In this document: in pieces, positions 1 to 10,853 of the stretch
Position numbering within the stretch: position 1 is the stretch's first letter
How the letters are laid out: each line of letters opens with the position of its first letter
DNA from: Loripinus fragilis
Taxonomy: Eukaryota; Mollusca; Bivalvia; Lucinida; Lucinidae
Assembly (NCBI GenBank): GCA_964019695.1
Contig: OZ026515.1
Span: forward strand, 43,081,994 to 43,145,993
Reading direction: 5' to 3'
DNA length: 64,000 nt
The notes under the pieces: model-generated
What the model was told of the DNA's origin: nothing
What the model saw: the letters and a program-made list of their open reading frames with translations, nothing else
Databases searched by the model: none
Translations under genes and position numbers: made by a program

Positions 1-1530
1 CAGTGCTTCTGGGAGTCAGAGACCCCCCAAATTGGTCTTAGGAACCAAAAACTGATGCAAGCTAGTCATGGTTCCAGATTTGAGAGCAGCTTTAAGATGA
101 TAATAGTAAATTGAGTTTGTTTTAGTCCAAAAACAGTGTGTTACACATATTTTGAGTTAAAACATACTCTAGGAATAAAACATTTGTAGATTGATTTTCG
201 TTTAGGAGGTCTTCTACAATAAAGACATCTATTAAATGAATTTAAGTATTCTTATTATGAAGGTACTCAAACCAACTGTCTCAAAGAGCACCCACCACAG
301 TGTCCTATGTTTATGTATTTGGATCATATAATTTTTGTATCTGTTGGGGTCAGGTAAACACTGAAATATGATTAGGGCATTGGTATTAATCCTATGTAAG
401 GAATCAGTCAGTAACTTGGGCCAGAAAATGCATTGTCTTGCAATGTACATCTGTCTAGAGTATGTAGTGATACAGATAAAATTGTTTTCTTGATATTTCT
501 GAGAAACTAATCAGGTTTTTTGGCACATTTTGAAGACCAATTTTGGGTCATGTTCCATAATGGCAAAAGGTATGTGTCTTTTCCACCTTCAAGGAGAAAA
601 TTCCCAATTTTAGAAACAAAAAATGTCACCATTTTTCGACACTGTACCACAATAAATTGTACTTTTTAAATTCATAATGTTGAAATGGCTGTATTAGTAT
701 TTTTTTGTTTAATTTGATTATTATATATGGTGTGAGTTTTTCCCTATTTTGTATAAAACTACGTGAAAAATTCCCAGTTCTTGGGATTGGGTCATGTTCC
801 CAAAATGGGGAGAAAAAACCTGGGTCACTTTTAATGATTGGGACTGCAACAACGTTGTAGCTTACACATAACCTGTTCTGAAAATGAAATCAGATATGTT
901 TTGGTATACTATTTTCATGTTGATTCAACATCTGTGTTATTCGGGGGGGGGGGGGGGGAGAGTCCATCACTGAAGCCCTCCCAGGGATTGGGGTATAAGG
1001 GAAAAAAAGCATTCATCTCAGGATAACAGAGGAACAAAGGGCCAAGTTTTGAGGGGAAGGGGAATATTGGGGAACAAGGAAAATAAGGGGAACAAGTACC
1101 ATCCTCCCTCCCTGAGAGGGCCTCGTCAGCAGTTTGCAAAGACTATTTAGTGAATGGACTATCTCAAGTTTTATCAATCCCCATAGAAACAATCTGCGGG
1201 TTAAATTTATATTTGAATAGGGATTGTTAAAAATTAGAACAGAACGGCTTCCTATACCGTGTGCACGTAAAAAAAGATTGCTTACGTCATTTATCTATAT
1301 GTTTTCGTCATTGACCAGACGGTCAGGAAAGATAACGTTATCATTGACTGAGAAAATTGAAACATGAATTTATCGGAGGTAAGCAGAGCCAAGATATCCA
1401 ATATGTTAGATGGATCTATGTTTTAATTTGAATTTTAATACATTTATTATGGCCTAGATTGGTTTTGTGCGATATTAACTGACTTTACCAGTCGCACCCA
1501 ATCCTGTTTTTCCGCCCTATTGGAAGTTTA
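1..1530. other. AT-rich stretch without recognised gene
   Basis: I see no credible gene here. A run of about 15 G sits near 943-957, and the short open frames across it are products of that low-complexity tract. Purine-rich sequence follows at 1030-1110. At 1540-1585 there is a fragment resembling the right end of the TA-flanked MITE family seen at 29985 (AGGCCGTTTTACACAGG). Confidence 0.5.
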
Positions 1531-1659
1531 ACCGTTGTTTTGTCTTTTTTTAGAGGCCGTTTTACACAGGCTTTACTGTATTAATTTTGAATGGTGTAAC
1601 CTAGAGCAAGACATTAGATTGATAAATCAACAAACCACTAACAGTGAGCTATTTTACTT

Positions 1660-2452
1660 TTTGCAGCATGCTACACTGTTAAAGACGATTGCAGTATGAC
1701 CGAAGCAACTAGGCAAGAGCATATACAGCTGACCCAAGCAGGATGTCAGTTTATATGGCTGCCAGATAGAACAGTGTTCCAGAATCTACCACTAGGGACA
1801 GGGTACATAGAAACGTCGATGTGGATGCGAGAACAGGGCATGGGACACATTTCATGGCTGATGAAGAACAGAAGCTAGCGGCTTATATAAGCTATAAAGC
1901 GGACATAGGATATAGCTACAAGTTTGAAATGCAATGAATGCCCTTTGACTATGCTCATTCATTGGGAAAAGTGGTTCTGGCAGCAGAACAGCTCAGCAAC
2001 TATTGGTGTTACGGTTTCTTGAAGCGAAGACCTGAACTAAAAGTTGTAAAGCCCCAAACATTAGTTATTTCTAGGCTCAATTCAGCATCAAGCGAGGTAC
2101 TGTCTAAATATATACTATACAGAACTTGGTTACATCTTATTAACAATTTATCTTACAAATAAGCCAGAGAAAATCTATAACATTGACGAGACTAGCATTT
2201 CAACTTATCATTCCCCTCCGAGAATTGTGTGCGATGTAGAGACAACCCTACAGGCTGTGACATCACCAAGGGGGTTTCACAGTTACATGTATCACAGCAG
2301 GATATTCTCTGGGGAAAATACTGTGCCCCCGTTTTTTTTTGTTTCCCTGGAGCCAGGTCGAATGATAGTTTTCTTGAAAGAGGCCGCAACGGGCGTGACT
2401 GGGACTTTGTCTAAAAGTGGTTAGTCAAACTCTGAAGCATTCCAAAGCTATC
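1660..2452 (+). pseudogene. pogo/jerky-like transposase, N-terminal and first catalytic part (broken)
   Basis: This encodes the DNA-binding region and the first catalytic aspartate of a pogo/jerky-type (CENP-B-related, DDE_1) transposase, which cuts and pastes DNA transposons in the nucleus. In the correct frame, about 1768-1930 reads like the pogo N-terminal helix-turn-helix region, with VPESTTRDRV and then DEEQKLAAYI. It has stops upstream and a TGA at 1935. Next comes a CENP-B-type second HTH with YGFLKRRPELKVVKPQ (about 2002-2060). After a frameshift near 2160, NIDET (D at 2185-2187) gives the first catalytic Asp, followed by VTSPRG and a stretch matching the PPFFVFPG region with frameshifts. 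The gene is interrupted at 2453 by a MITE and resumes at 2700. Family assignment is from motif recall; the breakage is read directly. Confidence 0.8.
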
Positions 2453-2456
2453 TTAA

Positions 2457-2695
2457 CCCTTAAAGCGCCAAGAAAAAATGTATCTGAAAATATCGTCTGC
2501 TCAAGTCGTCTGCTGCAAATAATTGCCTAACATTTCTGTCGAATTATGTATAGAAGCAAACAGCGTGGACCCAGAACAGACTGCTCCTATAGGAGCAGTC
2601 TGATCTGGGTCCATACTGTTTGCCATAGAGGCTTCTTAAACATTTGAGCAGACGAGAAAAGCAGACGACTTTTATTGCGATTGGCGCGTTAAGGG
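2457..2695. mobile_element. TTAA-flanked piggyBac-type MITE (239 bp)
   Basis: Perfect TTAA duplications (2453-2456 and 2696-2699) flank an element with inverted ends CCCTTAAAGCGCCAA and TTGGCGCGTTAAGGG. TTAA targets and CCC...GGG ends are the piggyBac signature. The centre (2567-2612) is a long hairpin, GGACCCAGA...TCTGGGTCC, with an AGACTGCTCC/GGAGCAGTCT core. It encodes nothing and must rely on a transposase in trans. It splits the pogo-like transposase between codons for SYL and NHFVKY, so the insertion is younger than that gene. Other copies lie at 37348 and 61483, and a relative lies at 58443. Confidence 0.85.
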
Positions 2696-2699
2696 TTAA

Positions 2700-2886
2700 C
2701 AATCATTTTGTCAAATACTCTGTTTCAACTGGATCACCAACGGAGCCAACCCTTGTGCTTTATGATGTACCTCTTACAATCTGAGTCAGTCAATATAATT
2801 TTTGTTTATGCTCCTACCACATACCAGTCAGTTGACACTACCAGACCAATTAAGTCACATGTATAATGCAGAATGTCAGAACTATA
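2700..2886 (+). pseudogene. pogo/jerky-like transposase, middle part
   Basis: This continues the gene interrupted at 2452. One frame reads NHFVKYSVSTG then PTEPTLVLYD, which matches the strand carrying the second catalytic Asp (LLLYDGHKSH in intact relatives). Frameshifts and stops follow. A YNAECQNY stretch near 2858-2884 matches the region just before the C-terminal helices. The segment ends at a TA-flanked insertion starting at 2887. Confidence 0.65.
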
Positions 2887-4051
2887 CTGAACGAAAATAG
2901 AAACTTTACACTTATTTGATCAGTAATAACTCCGCCAAAACCTGTCCTATGTAAAAACAAATCATATCACATTAATAGGTGTTTAGGGGATGATGCATTG
3001 ATAAGTTAGGGGTCTTTCATGCAAACCAAATATCTATGTGTCTTGATCCACATCTGAATTAAGGGTGAGGTTGGCGCCGTTAAACCGGTTTAAGCCCTCC
3101 AGTAAAATATTTTACTGACCGTTCCAAGGCGGTACTTCTTTTGTGGATCTTTTATGTTTTTGTTCTGTCTTGTGTTTGCTATGTTTTGTGTGCGTCTGTT
3201 TATATGTGCTTTGTGGTCACCTGCTGGGAAAGGGCTGACCTCTTGGCTCTCGTTTGTGGTGTCTTCTGTGAGTTTGTCACTTTCCCATTGGTATCCTGGG
3301 TCAGGTGTGGTACTTGATTGTATCGATTCCTGATCTTTGCACCATTACTAACTTTTATTTCACGGTAGATCTGTGTAATTAAAGCACAGCTGCAACATTA
3401 TGTGTTTGACTGGTAGCATTGTGAATGAGTAAGGGGTAAAAATAAAAAATCACACATCAAAAATCTTTTGTTTCAATTCTTGTTTTTATCATCTGGTATG
3501 AAACGTTGAAGTGTGTAGCATCTACAGAACCGCTTACATCAATGCACGAGAGTAAAGTAACTGTCTTGTCTCGGCGTTGTTTTCTTACGTCACGTCAATC
3601 CTGTGCATCTACAGATATTCCTGTCTGCCCAAACATTCTCACGAGGCTATGAGTAATAACGCGAGAGCAACCAAACATCTTTGCCGCGCGTAGTAGTCTT
3701 GTTACGGCGACAACCTGCAAAAAAATTCTTACGCTAATTTGGACGTACACGTAACATTAGTACAGTATACTCCGCGGACGTTGTTTGTTAATTTTTGATG
3801 TTCTGACTCGGATGACTCCCGAATAGTGTGTTTACATATTCAACATTTTGAAATGATAATCTTCCAGACTTAACAGTGCAGTTTGACGTTTTTTCAACGT
3901 TATTCATGAACGCCTGCTCAAGATTGAAACATTTTTGCATGGTGGTCTTGTCAGTCGTGTGACTTTTAAATACGCATACTTTCCAAAGTAAAGAGTTTGC
4001 GTTAAATTGGTTTTTCTATTTTAAAAATGTAAAGTTTTTATTTTTGTTCAG
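2887..4051. mobile_element. TA-flanked TIR element (1.17 kb) nested in the transposase
   Basis: TA dinucleotides (2885-2886 and 4052-4053) flank inverted ends of about 30 bp, beginning CTGAACGAAAATAGAAAC at the left and ending GTTTTTATTTTTGTTCAG at the right. TA duplication suggests Tc1/mariner-type mobilisation. I see no transposase frame, so it is non-autonomous. It disrupts the pogo-like gene, and a family B PLE tail lies inside it at 2981-3358. The right half (3360-4050) is unique here, apart from its terminal repeat. Confidence 0.75.
2981..3358 (+). repeat. PLE family B 3' tail (solo)
   Basis: This is nearly identical to 11023-11390, which lies directly downstream of family B PLE coding sequence, and matches 51250-52240 after removal of an insertion. 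Landmarks are GATGATGCATTGATAAG, the perfect 18 bp palindrome CAGTAAAATATTTTACTG, AAGGCGGTACTTCTTTTG, and a 3' end at GATTCCTGATCTTTGCACC. It sits inside the TA-flanked element, so it is the third insertion layer at this locus. Confidence 0.8.
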
Positions 4052-4360
4052 TATACATTTATGAAGTAGCAAAACCTTATATTAGAGCTGTGACAGCAGA
4101 AAACTTGACATCTGCATTCAGGGAAATGGGGACATTTCTTTTCAACAATAAGGTTATCACTGAATCTCAAGTTGCCCCTGCTACTATTTACTGTAATGTA
4201 TCTTCGGAGACAATAAAGCCACTGACACCAAAAATTATAGTAAATCAAACAAAAATCAAGGCAACACAGACACTCAAGAAGGCAATAGCAACCAGGCCAA
4301 TCAACGCATACCAGATGAACAGCAACCTCAAATTCCAGTCATTCCTTTAGACTCTCAGTA
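4052..4360 (+). pseudogene. pogo/jerky-like transposase, C-terminal part
   Basis: After the TA-flanked insertion the transposase resumes with YIYEVAKPYIRAVTAENL, then TSAFREMGTFLFNN and VAPATIY. This matches the C-terminal segment of pogo-type transposases (normally a SAFRKTGIYPFN-like motif). The frame stays open to a stop at 4348, after a low-complexity Lys/Thr-rich stretch. Together with 1660-2452 and 2700-2886 it makes one degraded gene spread over 2.7 kb. The third acidic catalytic residue is not evident between the pieces, and sequence appears to be missing there. Confidence 0.65.
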
Positions 4361-4462
4361 GATTTCTTCTGAGCAATAACCGTAACAAGTCATAAAACCT
4401 AAACACAAACCCAGTTTCAATTCGCCCACCTTTCCTAGCTGGAAGGCTGCATAAGACAAATA

Positions 4463-5013
4463 GTAAGTGAGTAAGATCAGGAAATACCACAATCACAAAC
4501 TGCAGACAACCCCGTGGCACCGCGAGGAAGAGCCGCTCAACCATCACGAGACACCAGGAAGACAAATTAAGCAGAGCAATCAGCTCTCTCTTCCCCATCA
4601 AGATGATTGCAATACTAGAATGGACATAAAGTAACGTACAACAAAACACAGAACAATTACAGACTCCAACAATGGGAGTAACAATAAACAAAAAGTCAAC
4701 AACAACAGAACCACCGCCTTAGAACGGACAGCAGCCTAAGCCACCGGGGGCTTAAATGCATTTTACTTGTACCAAATCTTCGCCCTAGATTCTGCTGTTG
4801 TTGAAGTACAAGAAATGTTCAGCTCGCAGGGAGGCCATCTAACTAATGCAATGTATCATCATGGAAAACACTCTAATCAAATTAACACTCCATGATGAAA
4901 CAAAGAAAAGGGCTCATGACTCATAGATAGTCAGAGCTAAAGAAAACCTCAAGTTGAGCCACGGTGGGTCCAGCTACAGATAAGCATCAGGCACCAACCC
5001 ACCGATTAAAGCT
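4463..5013 (-). repeat. PLE family A 3' tail (LTR-like), copy 1
   Basis: This lies just downstream of the family A PLE coding region on the minus strand. On that strand it ends CCTGATCTTACTCACTTACT. The same ~310 bp sequence recurs on the other side of the coding region (6938) and at 21693, 37592, 42770, 18640, 49630 and 52770. Near the stop codon it holds an ACGGTGGGTC / GACCCACCGT stem (4971-4980 with 5046-5055). It also carries a small hydrophobic open frame (minus strand, within 4347-4691). Confidence 0.75.
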
Positions 5014-6925
5014 TTACGTCAGAGCCGTCATAGAGTCTGAGGCCTGACCCACCGTCGTGCAATTAAAGAGGAAACCATAGCTATAAACCGTGATTGGGTT
5101 TAAAACTAGGCATGCAGACTGTCGCATGATATCCAAATTATATCCAACCCTTATATAACGTTTTACTATCTTTTTGAATTGATCACTAAAATTAGGTTTT
5201 CCAACAATTCGTTTGAATTTATAGACTAAATCACCATAAAATATAGGTTCTGATATGCCTTGTTGCAGAACAGTTTTTAACCTAATGTTGTATTTAACAA
5301 TTAACTCTGAGTGTCTGTAGTAGAATTTAGAAAATGCTTTTCGAATTTTATGATATCTATAACCTTGTTTTAATAATTTAGCAGTTAAAAATAAATTTCT
5401 GTTGTTGAAGTCATCAACATTAGAGCACACTCTAGCAAAACGAATAGCTGAGAAATATATACACCATAGGAAGGAGAGCGAGGAACATCTCCATCAAGAA
5501 ATGGGAAATTTACTATTTCAAAATAAAATCATCCCGTTTATCATAAATTTTAGAAGAAACTATGCCATTTGTTATTGACAAGTTCAAGTCCAAAAACGGA
5601 GCTACAGTATCCGAGGAATTCGCCTTATTTAACTGAAGTTCAGTGGAATATATCTGACCTACCATTTGTTCAAAATAAGGATTATCAATATTAAGTAAGT
5701 CATCTTAATATCTGGAGGTAGAGTTAAAAGCTTCAATAATATCAGCTTCATTATTGTCTGACAGAGACAACATAAAGTCTCTCTCGTAACAAAACAAAAA
5801 CAAATCTGCAACAAGAGAAGCACAATTAGTACCCATTGGAATACCGACAATTTGTCTATATAATTGAGCCAAATCTTATAAATATATTGTCCAAAAGATA
5901 ATGGAGCGCATCACACATTTTCTGACATGACCACAATTTATATCGTTTAGGTTGTTCAGAAGTAAAAAAAAAAGGCATTTTTATCATTACAAGCCAAATA
6001 AAGTGAGCCTTCTCTGTTAAATGTTTGTTCAATAAATTCTGTTAGTTTTCTTTTATTAGATTATGAGGCAATGTAGTATAGAGAGTAGAGAAATCATATG
6101 TAGACAAACCAGATGCTAGAAAACCTATTGACTTCAATTTATTAAGAATTTCACCTGAATTTTTAATAGACCAAAATAAATTTTTACCATTTCTTTCATA
6201 AACTGTTGTGCAATATTTAATGACATGGTTTTTGATTGCAGTGAGGCAAGAAGTCAAAAGAATAGACAACTCAGTAGTTGTACATTCACTAGGATTAGCA
6301 ATAAAACGCGACTTATAGGGCCGTTTATGAAGTTTAGGTAACCAGTATAACGTAGGAAGCTTGCTATGGTCCTCATCAACAAACAACCCAAACTTAGCTG
6401 CCATATGGCATCGATGCCTATCAACGATAGACGTCTCATCAAGCCTGTTATGCTCATATGTTTTGGCAAAACTAAGTTCTTGCTTTAGGGTGTGAATATA
6501 GTATCTTTTTCAAACGACCACAACATTGTTAGCAGCCTTATCTGCGGGGGCCAAAACAAACTTCCTATGGAATTCCTGGATCCCTTTCTTCAAGTGTCTA
6601 AAAGTGAATTTAGGTTTAGGTGGTAGAAGATCTAAATTGTTGCAATAAAATGAAATTCTACCATCAATAATTTTAAAAATATTTAGTTCCAACTATTTAA
6701 GGCGTTAGACTCAACATGCTCTCGTTTACACCAGCGATTACAAAATTCTTGTAAGGCTCCTCCAATTTCCTCACGACATGATTTGAAGTCTATTGGCACA
6801 GGAAACCTATATTTAGGTCCCTTACATATAAAAGACCGAATTCTGGAATCAGTTATAATTTTTAAATCCCCTGTGACTATATGACCAGCAGTCTGTTTTG
6901 AAAACTTTGAAAGACCAAGCTTCAA
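5014..6925 (-). pseudogene. Penelope-like reverse transcriptase, family A copy 1 (inactivated)
   Basis: Read from 6925 down to 5014, this encodes a reverse transcriptase of Penelope-like type, which copies element RNA into DNA. Motifs in order: FVLAPADKA (about 6540-6570), LPTLYWLPKLHKRPYKSRFI (6300-6350), YDFSTLYTTLPH (catalytic Asp of the A box, about 6065-6100), VGIPMGTNC (B box, about 5835), and a catalytic box in which YLDD has become Y-stop-DD (about 5710). After this come the thumb-like region and a C-terminal NPITVYSYGFLFNCT stretch. Frameshifts occur near 6690, 6510 and 6040. I see no GIY-YIG endonuclease domain. Tails of the same family lie on both sides, as in the LTR-like arrangement known for PLEs. 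The RT call is firm; the PLE call rests on motif style and flanking repeats. Confidence 0.75.
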
Positions 6926-6937
6926 AGAAGTATCACA

Positions 6938-7050
6938 AAAAGCAAGTGAGTATGATCAGGAAATACCACAATCACACACTGCAGACAAACCCATGGCACC
7001 GTGAGGAAGAACCACAGAGCATAAGCAGTAACAAGACACAAGAAAGACAA
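6938..7050 (-). repeat. PLE family A 3' tail, truncated, abutting the 5' end of copy 1
   Basis: AGCAAGTGAGTATGATCAGG and the following 100 bases match the terminal part of the family A tail at 4463. It directly adjoins the 5' limit of the RT gene, giving tail-RT-tail, i.e. a partial tandem or LTR-like structure. Similarity fades near 7045, where transposase-like sequence begins. Confidence 0.7.
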
Positions 7051-7444
7051 CACTATCAACAGTCAATGCCTGTTTTCAAACCTAAAAGATCGAATTCAGA
7101 TATAAGTAAGAAGGGGCGGCCTCAAAAACGAAAACAAAGAAGTCAGTAGCTATTCTTGAACCTCTCCCAGGCACTTCTGGGTGATGCAATAAATCTAGAG
7201 GTAGCAGAAGATACAAGAAGTTACTTTTTTGTGGATATTGAAAATCGTGCCAAATGTTGTATTTGTGATAAATGGGAACCTGAGGCACCGAAAACGATGG
7301 CCGATGTTACATATGATGAGTGGGCTGAGTGTGACTTATGCAGGCACTGGACACATCACAAGTTCTGCTCGACTGTCAGACACATTGTTGAAGGCAGTAA
7401 ATTCAGATGATCTCACTTTCTTACCCAAGCGTCCTAAATTGTAG
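7045..7444 (+). pseudogene. C-terminal PHD-like finger of a pogo/jerky-like transposase
   Basis: A basic stretch, KKGRPQKRKQRSQ (about 7105-7146), is followed in another frame by EDTRSYFFVD and a zinc-finger-like segment. That segment has CCICDKWEPEA, then ECDLCRHWTHHKFC (about 7255-7370). The spacing CxxC...CxxCxxxxHxxxFC resembles the PHD-like finger found at the C-terminus of many invertebrate pogo/jerky-type transposases. The catalytic domain is absent. Family assignment is by recall; the Cys/His pattern is read directly. Confidence 0.55.
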
Positions 7445-7494
7445 TTATGAAAATTACTTCTGAAAATACTTTTTTAATTTCCGTTCAGAGTTGT

Positions 7495-7965
7495 CGATAT
7501 TTCACATTATATCAAGGTCAAATTTTCTTCCTAATGCATGACATGCATTCAAATTGGAAAAAAAATGAAAGTTGATTTTTTGAAAACTGTTGAAGCCAAA
7601 GTCATTATCCAAGTTCAAAAGGTCTAGGTTGGCCATTGATCTTTCAGCCTATGTCGCTTATTGGAGTCCCCTCAATAAATTAAAACGTAGTTTTCTCAGA
7701 AACCACTAGGCCCATTGAACTCGAATTCCATATGGAGACTCATTGAGTTGAGGGGAGCTAATTTATAACTAATGTATGTAGCATTGGGGATGTGGACCCT
7801 ACCAGGTTTACACAAATGATAAATTTGGGTTGTTGACCTTGACCTTTTTACGGGTCAAATTTGATTCCTAGTGCATTTAAATTGGAAAAATCTTGAAATG
7901 TTCAATTTTCTATGACTGTTTAAGTGGAAATCATTATACTTACGAGAAATGTTAAAGCTCATGAA
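7495..7965. repeat. Two diverged units of a dispersed repeat
   Basis: About 7505-7600 and 7845-7940 share GTCAAATTT...TTCCTA.TGCAT, then AAATTGGAAAAA, and then a weakly similar stretch. A third copy is at 45700-45800. No coding potential is apparent. The family was not recognised. Confidence 0.4.
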
Positions 7966-9039
7966 ACACTGGTTTATATAAGCACTTGACCATCTGACAT
8001 TTGACTTCTAATCCAAGGCCACTCGTTTTGGACTGCCACATACGTACCTCAACATCTTTCTCACAGAAATCACTGGGCTGTTTTAACTCAAATTTCATAT
8101 GGAGTAGTCAGTAGATAAAACAATATTATTATGATATTTGCTTTATGTCACTTGACCAAAATGACCACCATGCTCATATATGGTAAAACAAAAAATGTTT
8201 AAAAAATAAGCCTAAGTTGACCTTGACCTATTTTAACATTATTAAGGAGATCAGGTGAGCGCTTCAGGTCCTCTAGTTTATTATGTCAAGTTACATCCTT
8301 TAATAAGCGCTCTGATCTTAGTGAACCATTGAAGTGAAAGAGTCTAAGTTGTGCCCTGTTCTTCCTACATCGCTATGTTTTACCTGCTTTGATAAATCTA
8401 ACTCTTTCATCTGAATGGGAAGAATTATTCCTCTTTAAGCACTTCAGAAACACTCAGATTTCTTTTAAATGCTTGTGGAAAGGTGTAAAATGTTTTGAGA
8501 CAGTATTAGTTGAAAATGTGTTTGTCGCATATAAGGAAATTCAACATATACCAGAGTAAACCAGCTCCGGTATGATTTTTGTTCACAGGAATATCAAGGT
8601 ACTAGACAGGGCCCTTAGGGACAAAAAATAGGTCCCGTGCGAATTGTGTGCCGATTTATGGTGACCTATATCAAAACCTTCAGTGGAGTCTTACCTTTAA
8701 TTTAAAGGTAGTCACCTATCTCAAATCTGCGTCTGAGGCTAGTTATTACGTCATAAATATGGCGACCATAATAAGAAACTGCCCGTAAATAAAAGCTATA
8801 GTTTGTGTTGGTATGGTCATATTTATCCAACACGAACGCTTTTTTAACATAATATCAATTATTTTAGTCATATGATGGTTACATCAATGCATTACCTGAC
8901 TTTGACAATGAATTATTTGTCGATAACTATATTTTGCATGCAAAATATCATAGTTTTCCCATAAATACCCAGCTTATCAGGCCACCTTTAGACTGATGGC
9001 TGAGAATGTTATTGCTCCCCCAGGGGAATTTTGCAAGCT
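7966..9039. other. Intergenic sequence, no gene seen
   Basis: I see no supported gene. About 35 bp around 8640-8675 (CCGATTTATGGTGACCTATA) recurs in inverse orientation at 14325-14350, marking another dispersed repeat. Confidence 0.4.
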
Positions 9040-10190
9040 TATCCTATCTAAAAGAGGATTCCAAGCTGCGTCTTTTAATAGATGTTTGCACTATGTTCGC
9101 CGGGGTGTTATTCTCTGACAGCCTGTTACATATGTTACCATAATAAATTTAGAAAAAAAAAGAAAATTAAAAGTTTGAGCTACAGAAAGATTGCTAATTA
9201 TTTAAATTACTCATATGGTCTGCATATTGACAACTTTAGCTACATATAAACTCTTTTGGAGCAAAATTACAGCTTCCTGTGGTGTTATGTACGTTACTTT
9301 AATTAGATTACCCTTTAAACATGAAACTTGTGACCAATATCATTTACTTTTTAGCTGATTTGTGCATTTTCCAAAATGTTTTGATTATTTCGTACTAACA
9401 AACTCATTTTGGTTCGAGAAAATCTAAAGTTTGCTTTTATACTTTAAATATAGTGTCTTATACGTGCAATTAAACAACCGAAAGGCTATACCCAATTTAA
9501 GGAGCCGAATTTGGTAGGCATCATTTAAGTAAAAATATATGAAAACATTTGCTGCTGTTGAATATCTTGCATATTTGGGATTGTCTTGCTCATATTATTA
9601 AAATTATAGAATTTGTAGGTTTAACAACAAGATTGAAGCACTTCTTAAAGGTTGTAACATATGTTACATGACATAATTAATGAGCCAGGACATTAACTTG
9701 ATGTAAGAGATGATATTTCAGGATAAAATGAATATATTTCGCAATTTAGTAAATGTCCCTTTCTAATGTATAAATTCTAAACTAATCCTTATCCAAGTCA
9801 TATACAATATCGATTATTATTTCTGCTTCTCATAAAAAAACAGAATAATCATCAAACAAGATTTTGACTTTAAGCTGAGTATTGACGTGCTCCATCCCAA
9901 ACTCTTTTAGATATACTCTATCGTATGTACCAATTCAAGGTGCATCAAATAGGAGATGTTTGCACACTGTAAGCATGGGTGTTAGCCTGTAACAGCTTGT
10001 TCCATACGTTAATTTATCAATTTGAGAATAAGAAAATTAAAAGTTTGAGCTGCAGGAAAAAGACTTTAAAACTAGCTAATCTATGAACATTCTAATAGTC
10101 TGCAAATTACTGTATGACTTTACCATATATGACAGCTGTTTACGGCTACATGTTGTATTATGTGCGTTACATGAACTTAATTATAATTTA
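9040..10190. repeat. Diverged direct duplication, ~870 bp offset
   Basis: About 9060-9310 and 9930-10180 share blocks in the same order: ATGTTTGCAC, then GGTGTTA and AGCCTGTTAC-type sequence, then AGAAAATTAAAAGTTTGAGC, TGGTCTGCA/AGTCTGCA, and finally GTGTTATGTACGTTAC/GTATTATGTGCGTTAC. The AAAATTAAAAGTTTGAGC blocks end at 9180 and 10050. It may be a tandem duplication or two copies of an unknown repeat. Confidence 0.55.
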
Positions 10191-10261
10191 AAAGTGGTAA
10201 TTTTGGCTATCGTCATTTAGTTTAACGACTGCTCTGAGTCGGTTTCAAACCGTTTTAGATT

Positions 10262-10440
10262 ATCATTATAATTTTACTCTTAGTTCAATATTTCGGCCAA
10301 AGGCCATTATCAAGAAAACATGCACTTCAATGTCAACTACAAGATGGTGGAACAGAGACTATGTAGTTGACATTGAAGTGCATGTTTTTCTTGATAAAGG
10401 CCTTTGGCCGAAATATTGAATTAAGAGTAAAATTATCATA
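10262..10440. repeat. Near-perfect ~75 bp-arm hairpin upstream of PLE family B
   Basis: Arms at about 10268-10342 and 10363-10437 are almost exact reverse complements around a ~20 bp spacer that includes AAGATGGTGGAACAGAG. Each arm contains CTTGATAAAGGCCTTTGGCC followed by GAAA (or the near-identical partner). This has the layout of a hammerhead ribozyme stem II flanked by a degenerate CUGAUGA box and GAAA. The hairpin itself is plain in the sequence; the ribozyme reading is inference. Confidence 0.85.
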
Positions 10441-10514
10441 TGTGTTTAACATTGTTCCCTATGGAATATAAATGAATATCGTTTTAGATTAGGTTTAACA
10501 AACCTATACTCAAT

Positions 10515-10853
10515 TTACAAAAACACAGTTTGCTTTCAAAATTTTATAGACGATTCTATGATTTGATTTCTAAATTCCAAATAGGACTTAAATCTCTCTT
10601 GCGCCAAGGACTTTCGGAACCTGATTTCTATGGTGACTTGGTGTATAAGTTGAAGAAGATTGTTGGCTCTAATAATTTTTCAGCGCAGTTCATTAAAATA
10701 GTTTCCCATTATAAAAAGATTGGCTATAACATTAATGTATTGCAACAGACTGCATGCTTGGTAGTCAACCCAATCACGGTTGGCAACTTTGCTTTCCTCT
10801 TTAATTGCACGCCGGTGGGTCGGACTTCAGACTCTATGATGGTTCCGACTTAA
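10515..10853 (+). pseudogene. PLE family B reverse transcriptase, C-terminal ~110 codons
   Basis: The open frame ends at a stop at 10851 and reads KFYRRFYDLISKFQIGLKSL, then YGDLVYKLKKIVGSNNFS, then ACLVVNPITVGNFAFLFNCT. This is clearly homologous to the C-terminus of the family A protein at 5014-5430 (shared YGDLVYK, NPITV and FLFNCT). Only the region after the catalytic boxes survives, as expected for a 5'-truncated retroelement copy. The same piece recurs at 50790-51101, and the family B tail follows at 11023. Confidence 0.75.

Noticed and set aside
838..1139. Open frames on both strands over 838-1139
   Set aside because: They run through a ~15 bp G run (Gly or Pro runs) and have no other protein-like feature.
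2981..3358. LTR of an LTR retrotransposon
   Set aside because: Copies lie downstream of Penelope-like RT C-termini, lack TG...CA ends and primer binding sites, and have no gag/integrase nearby.
4463..5013. Hammerhead ribozyme in the PLE tails
   Set aside because: I scanned both tail families for CUGAUGA with GAAA and saw no convincing pair; only the hairpin at 10262 has the layout. A covariance search would settle this.
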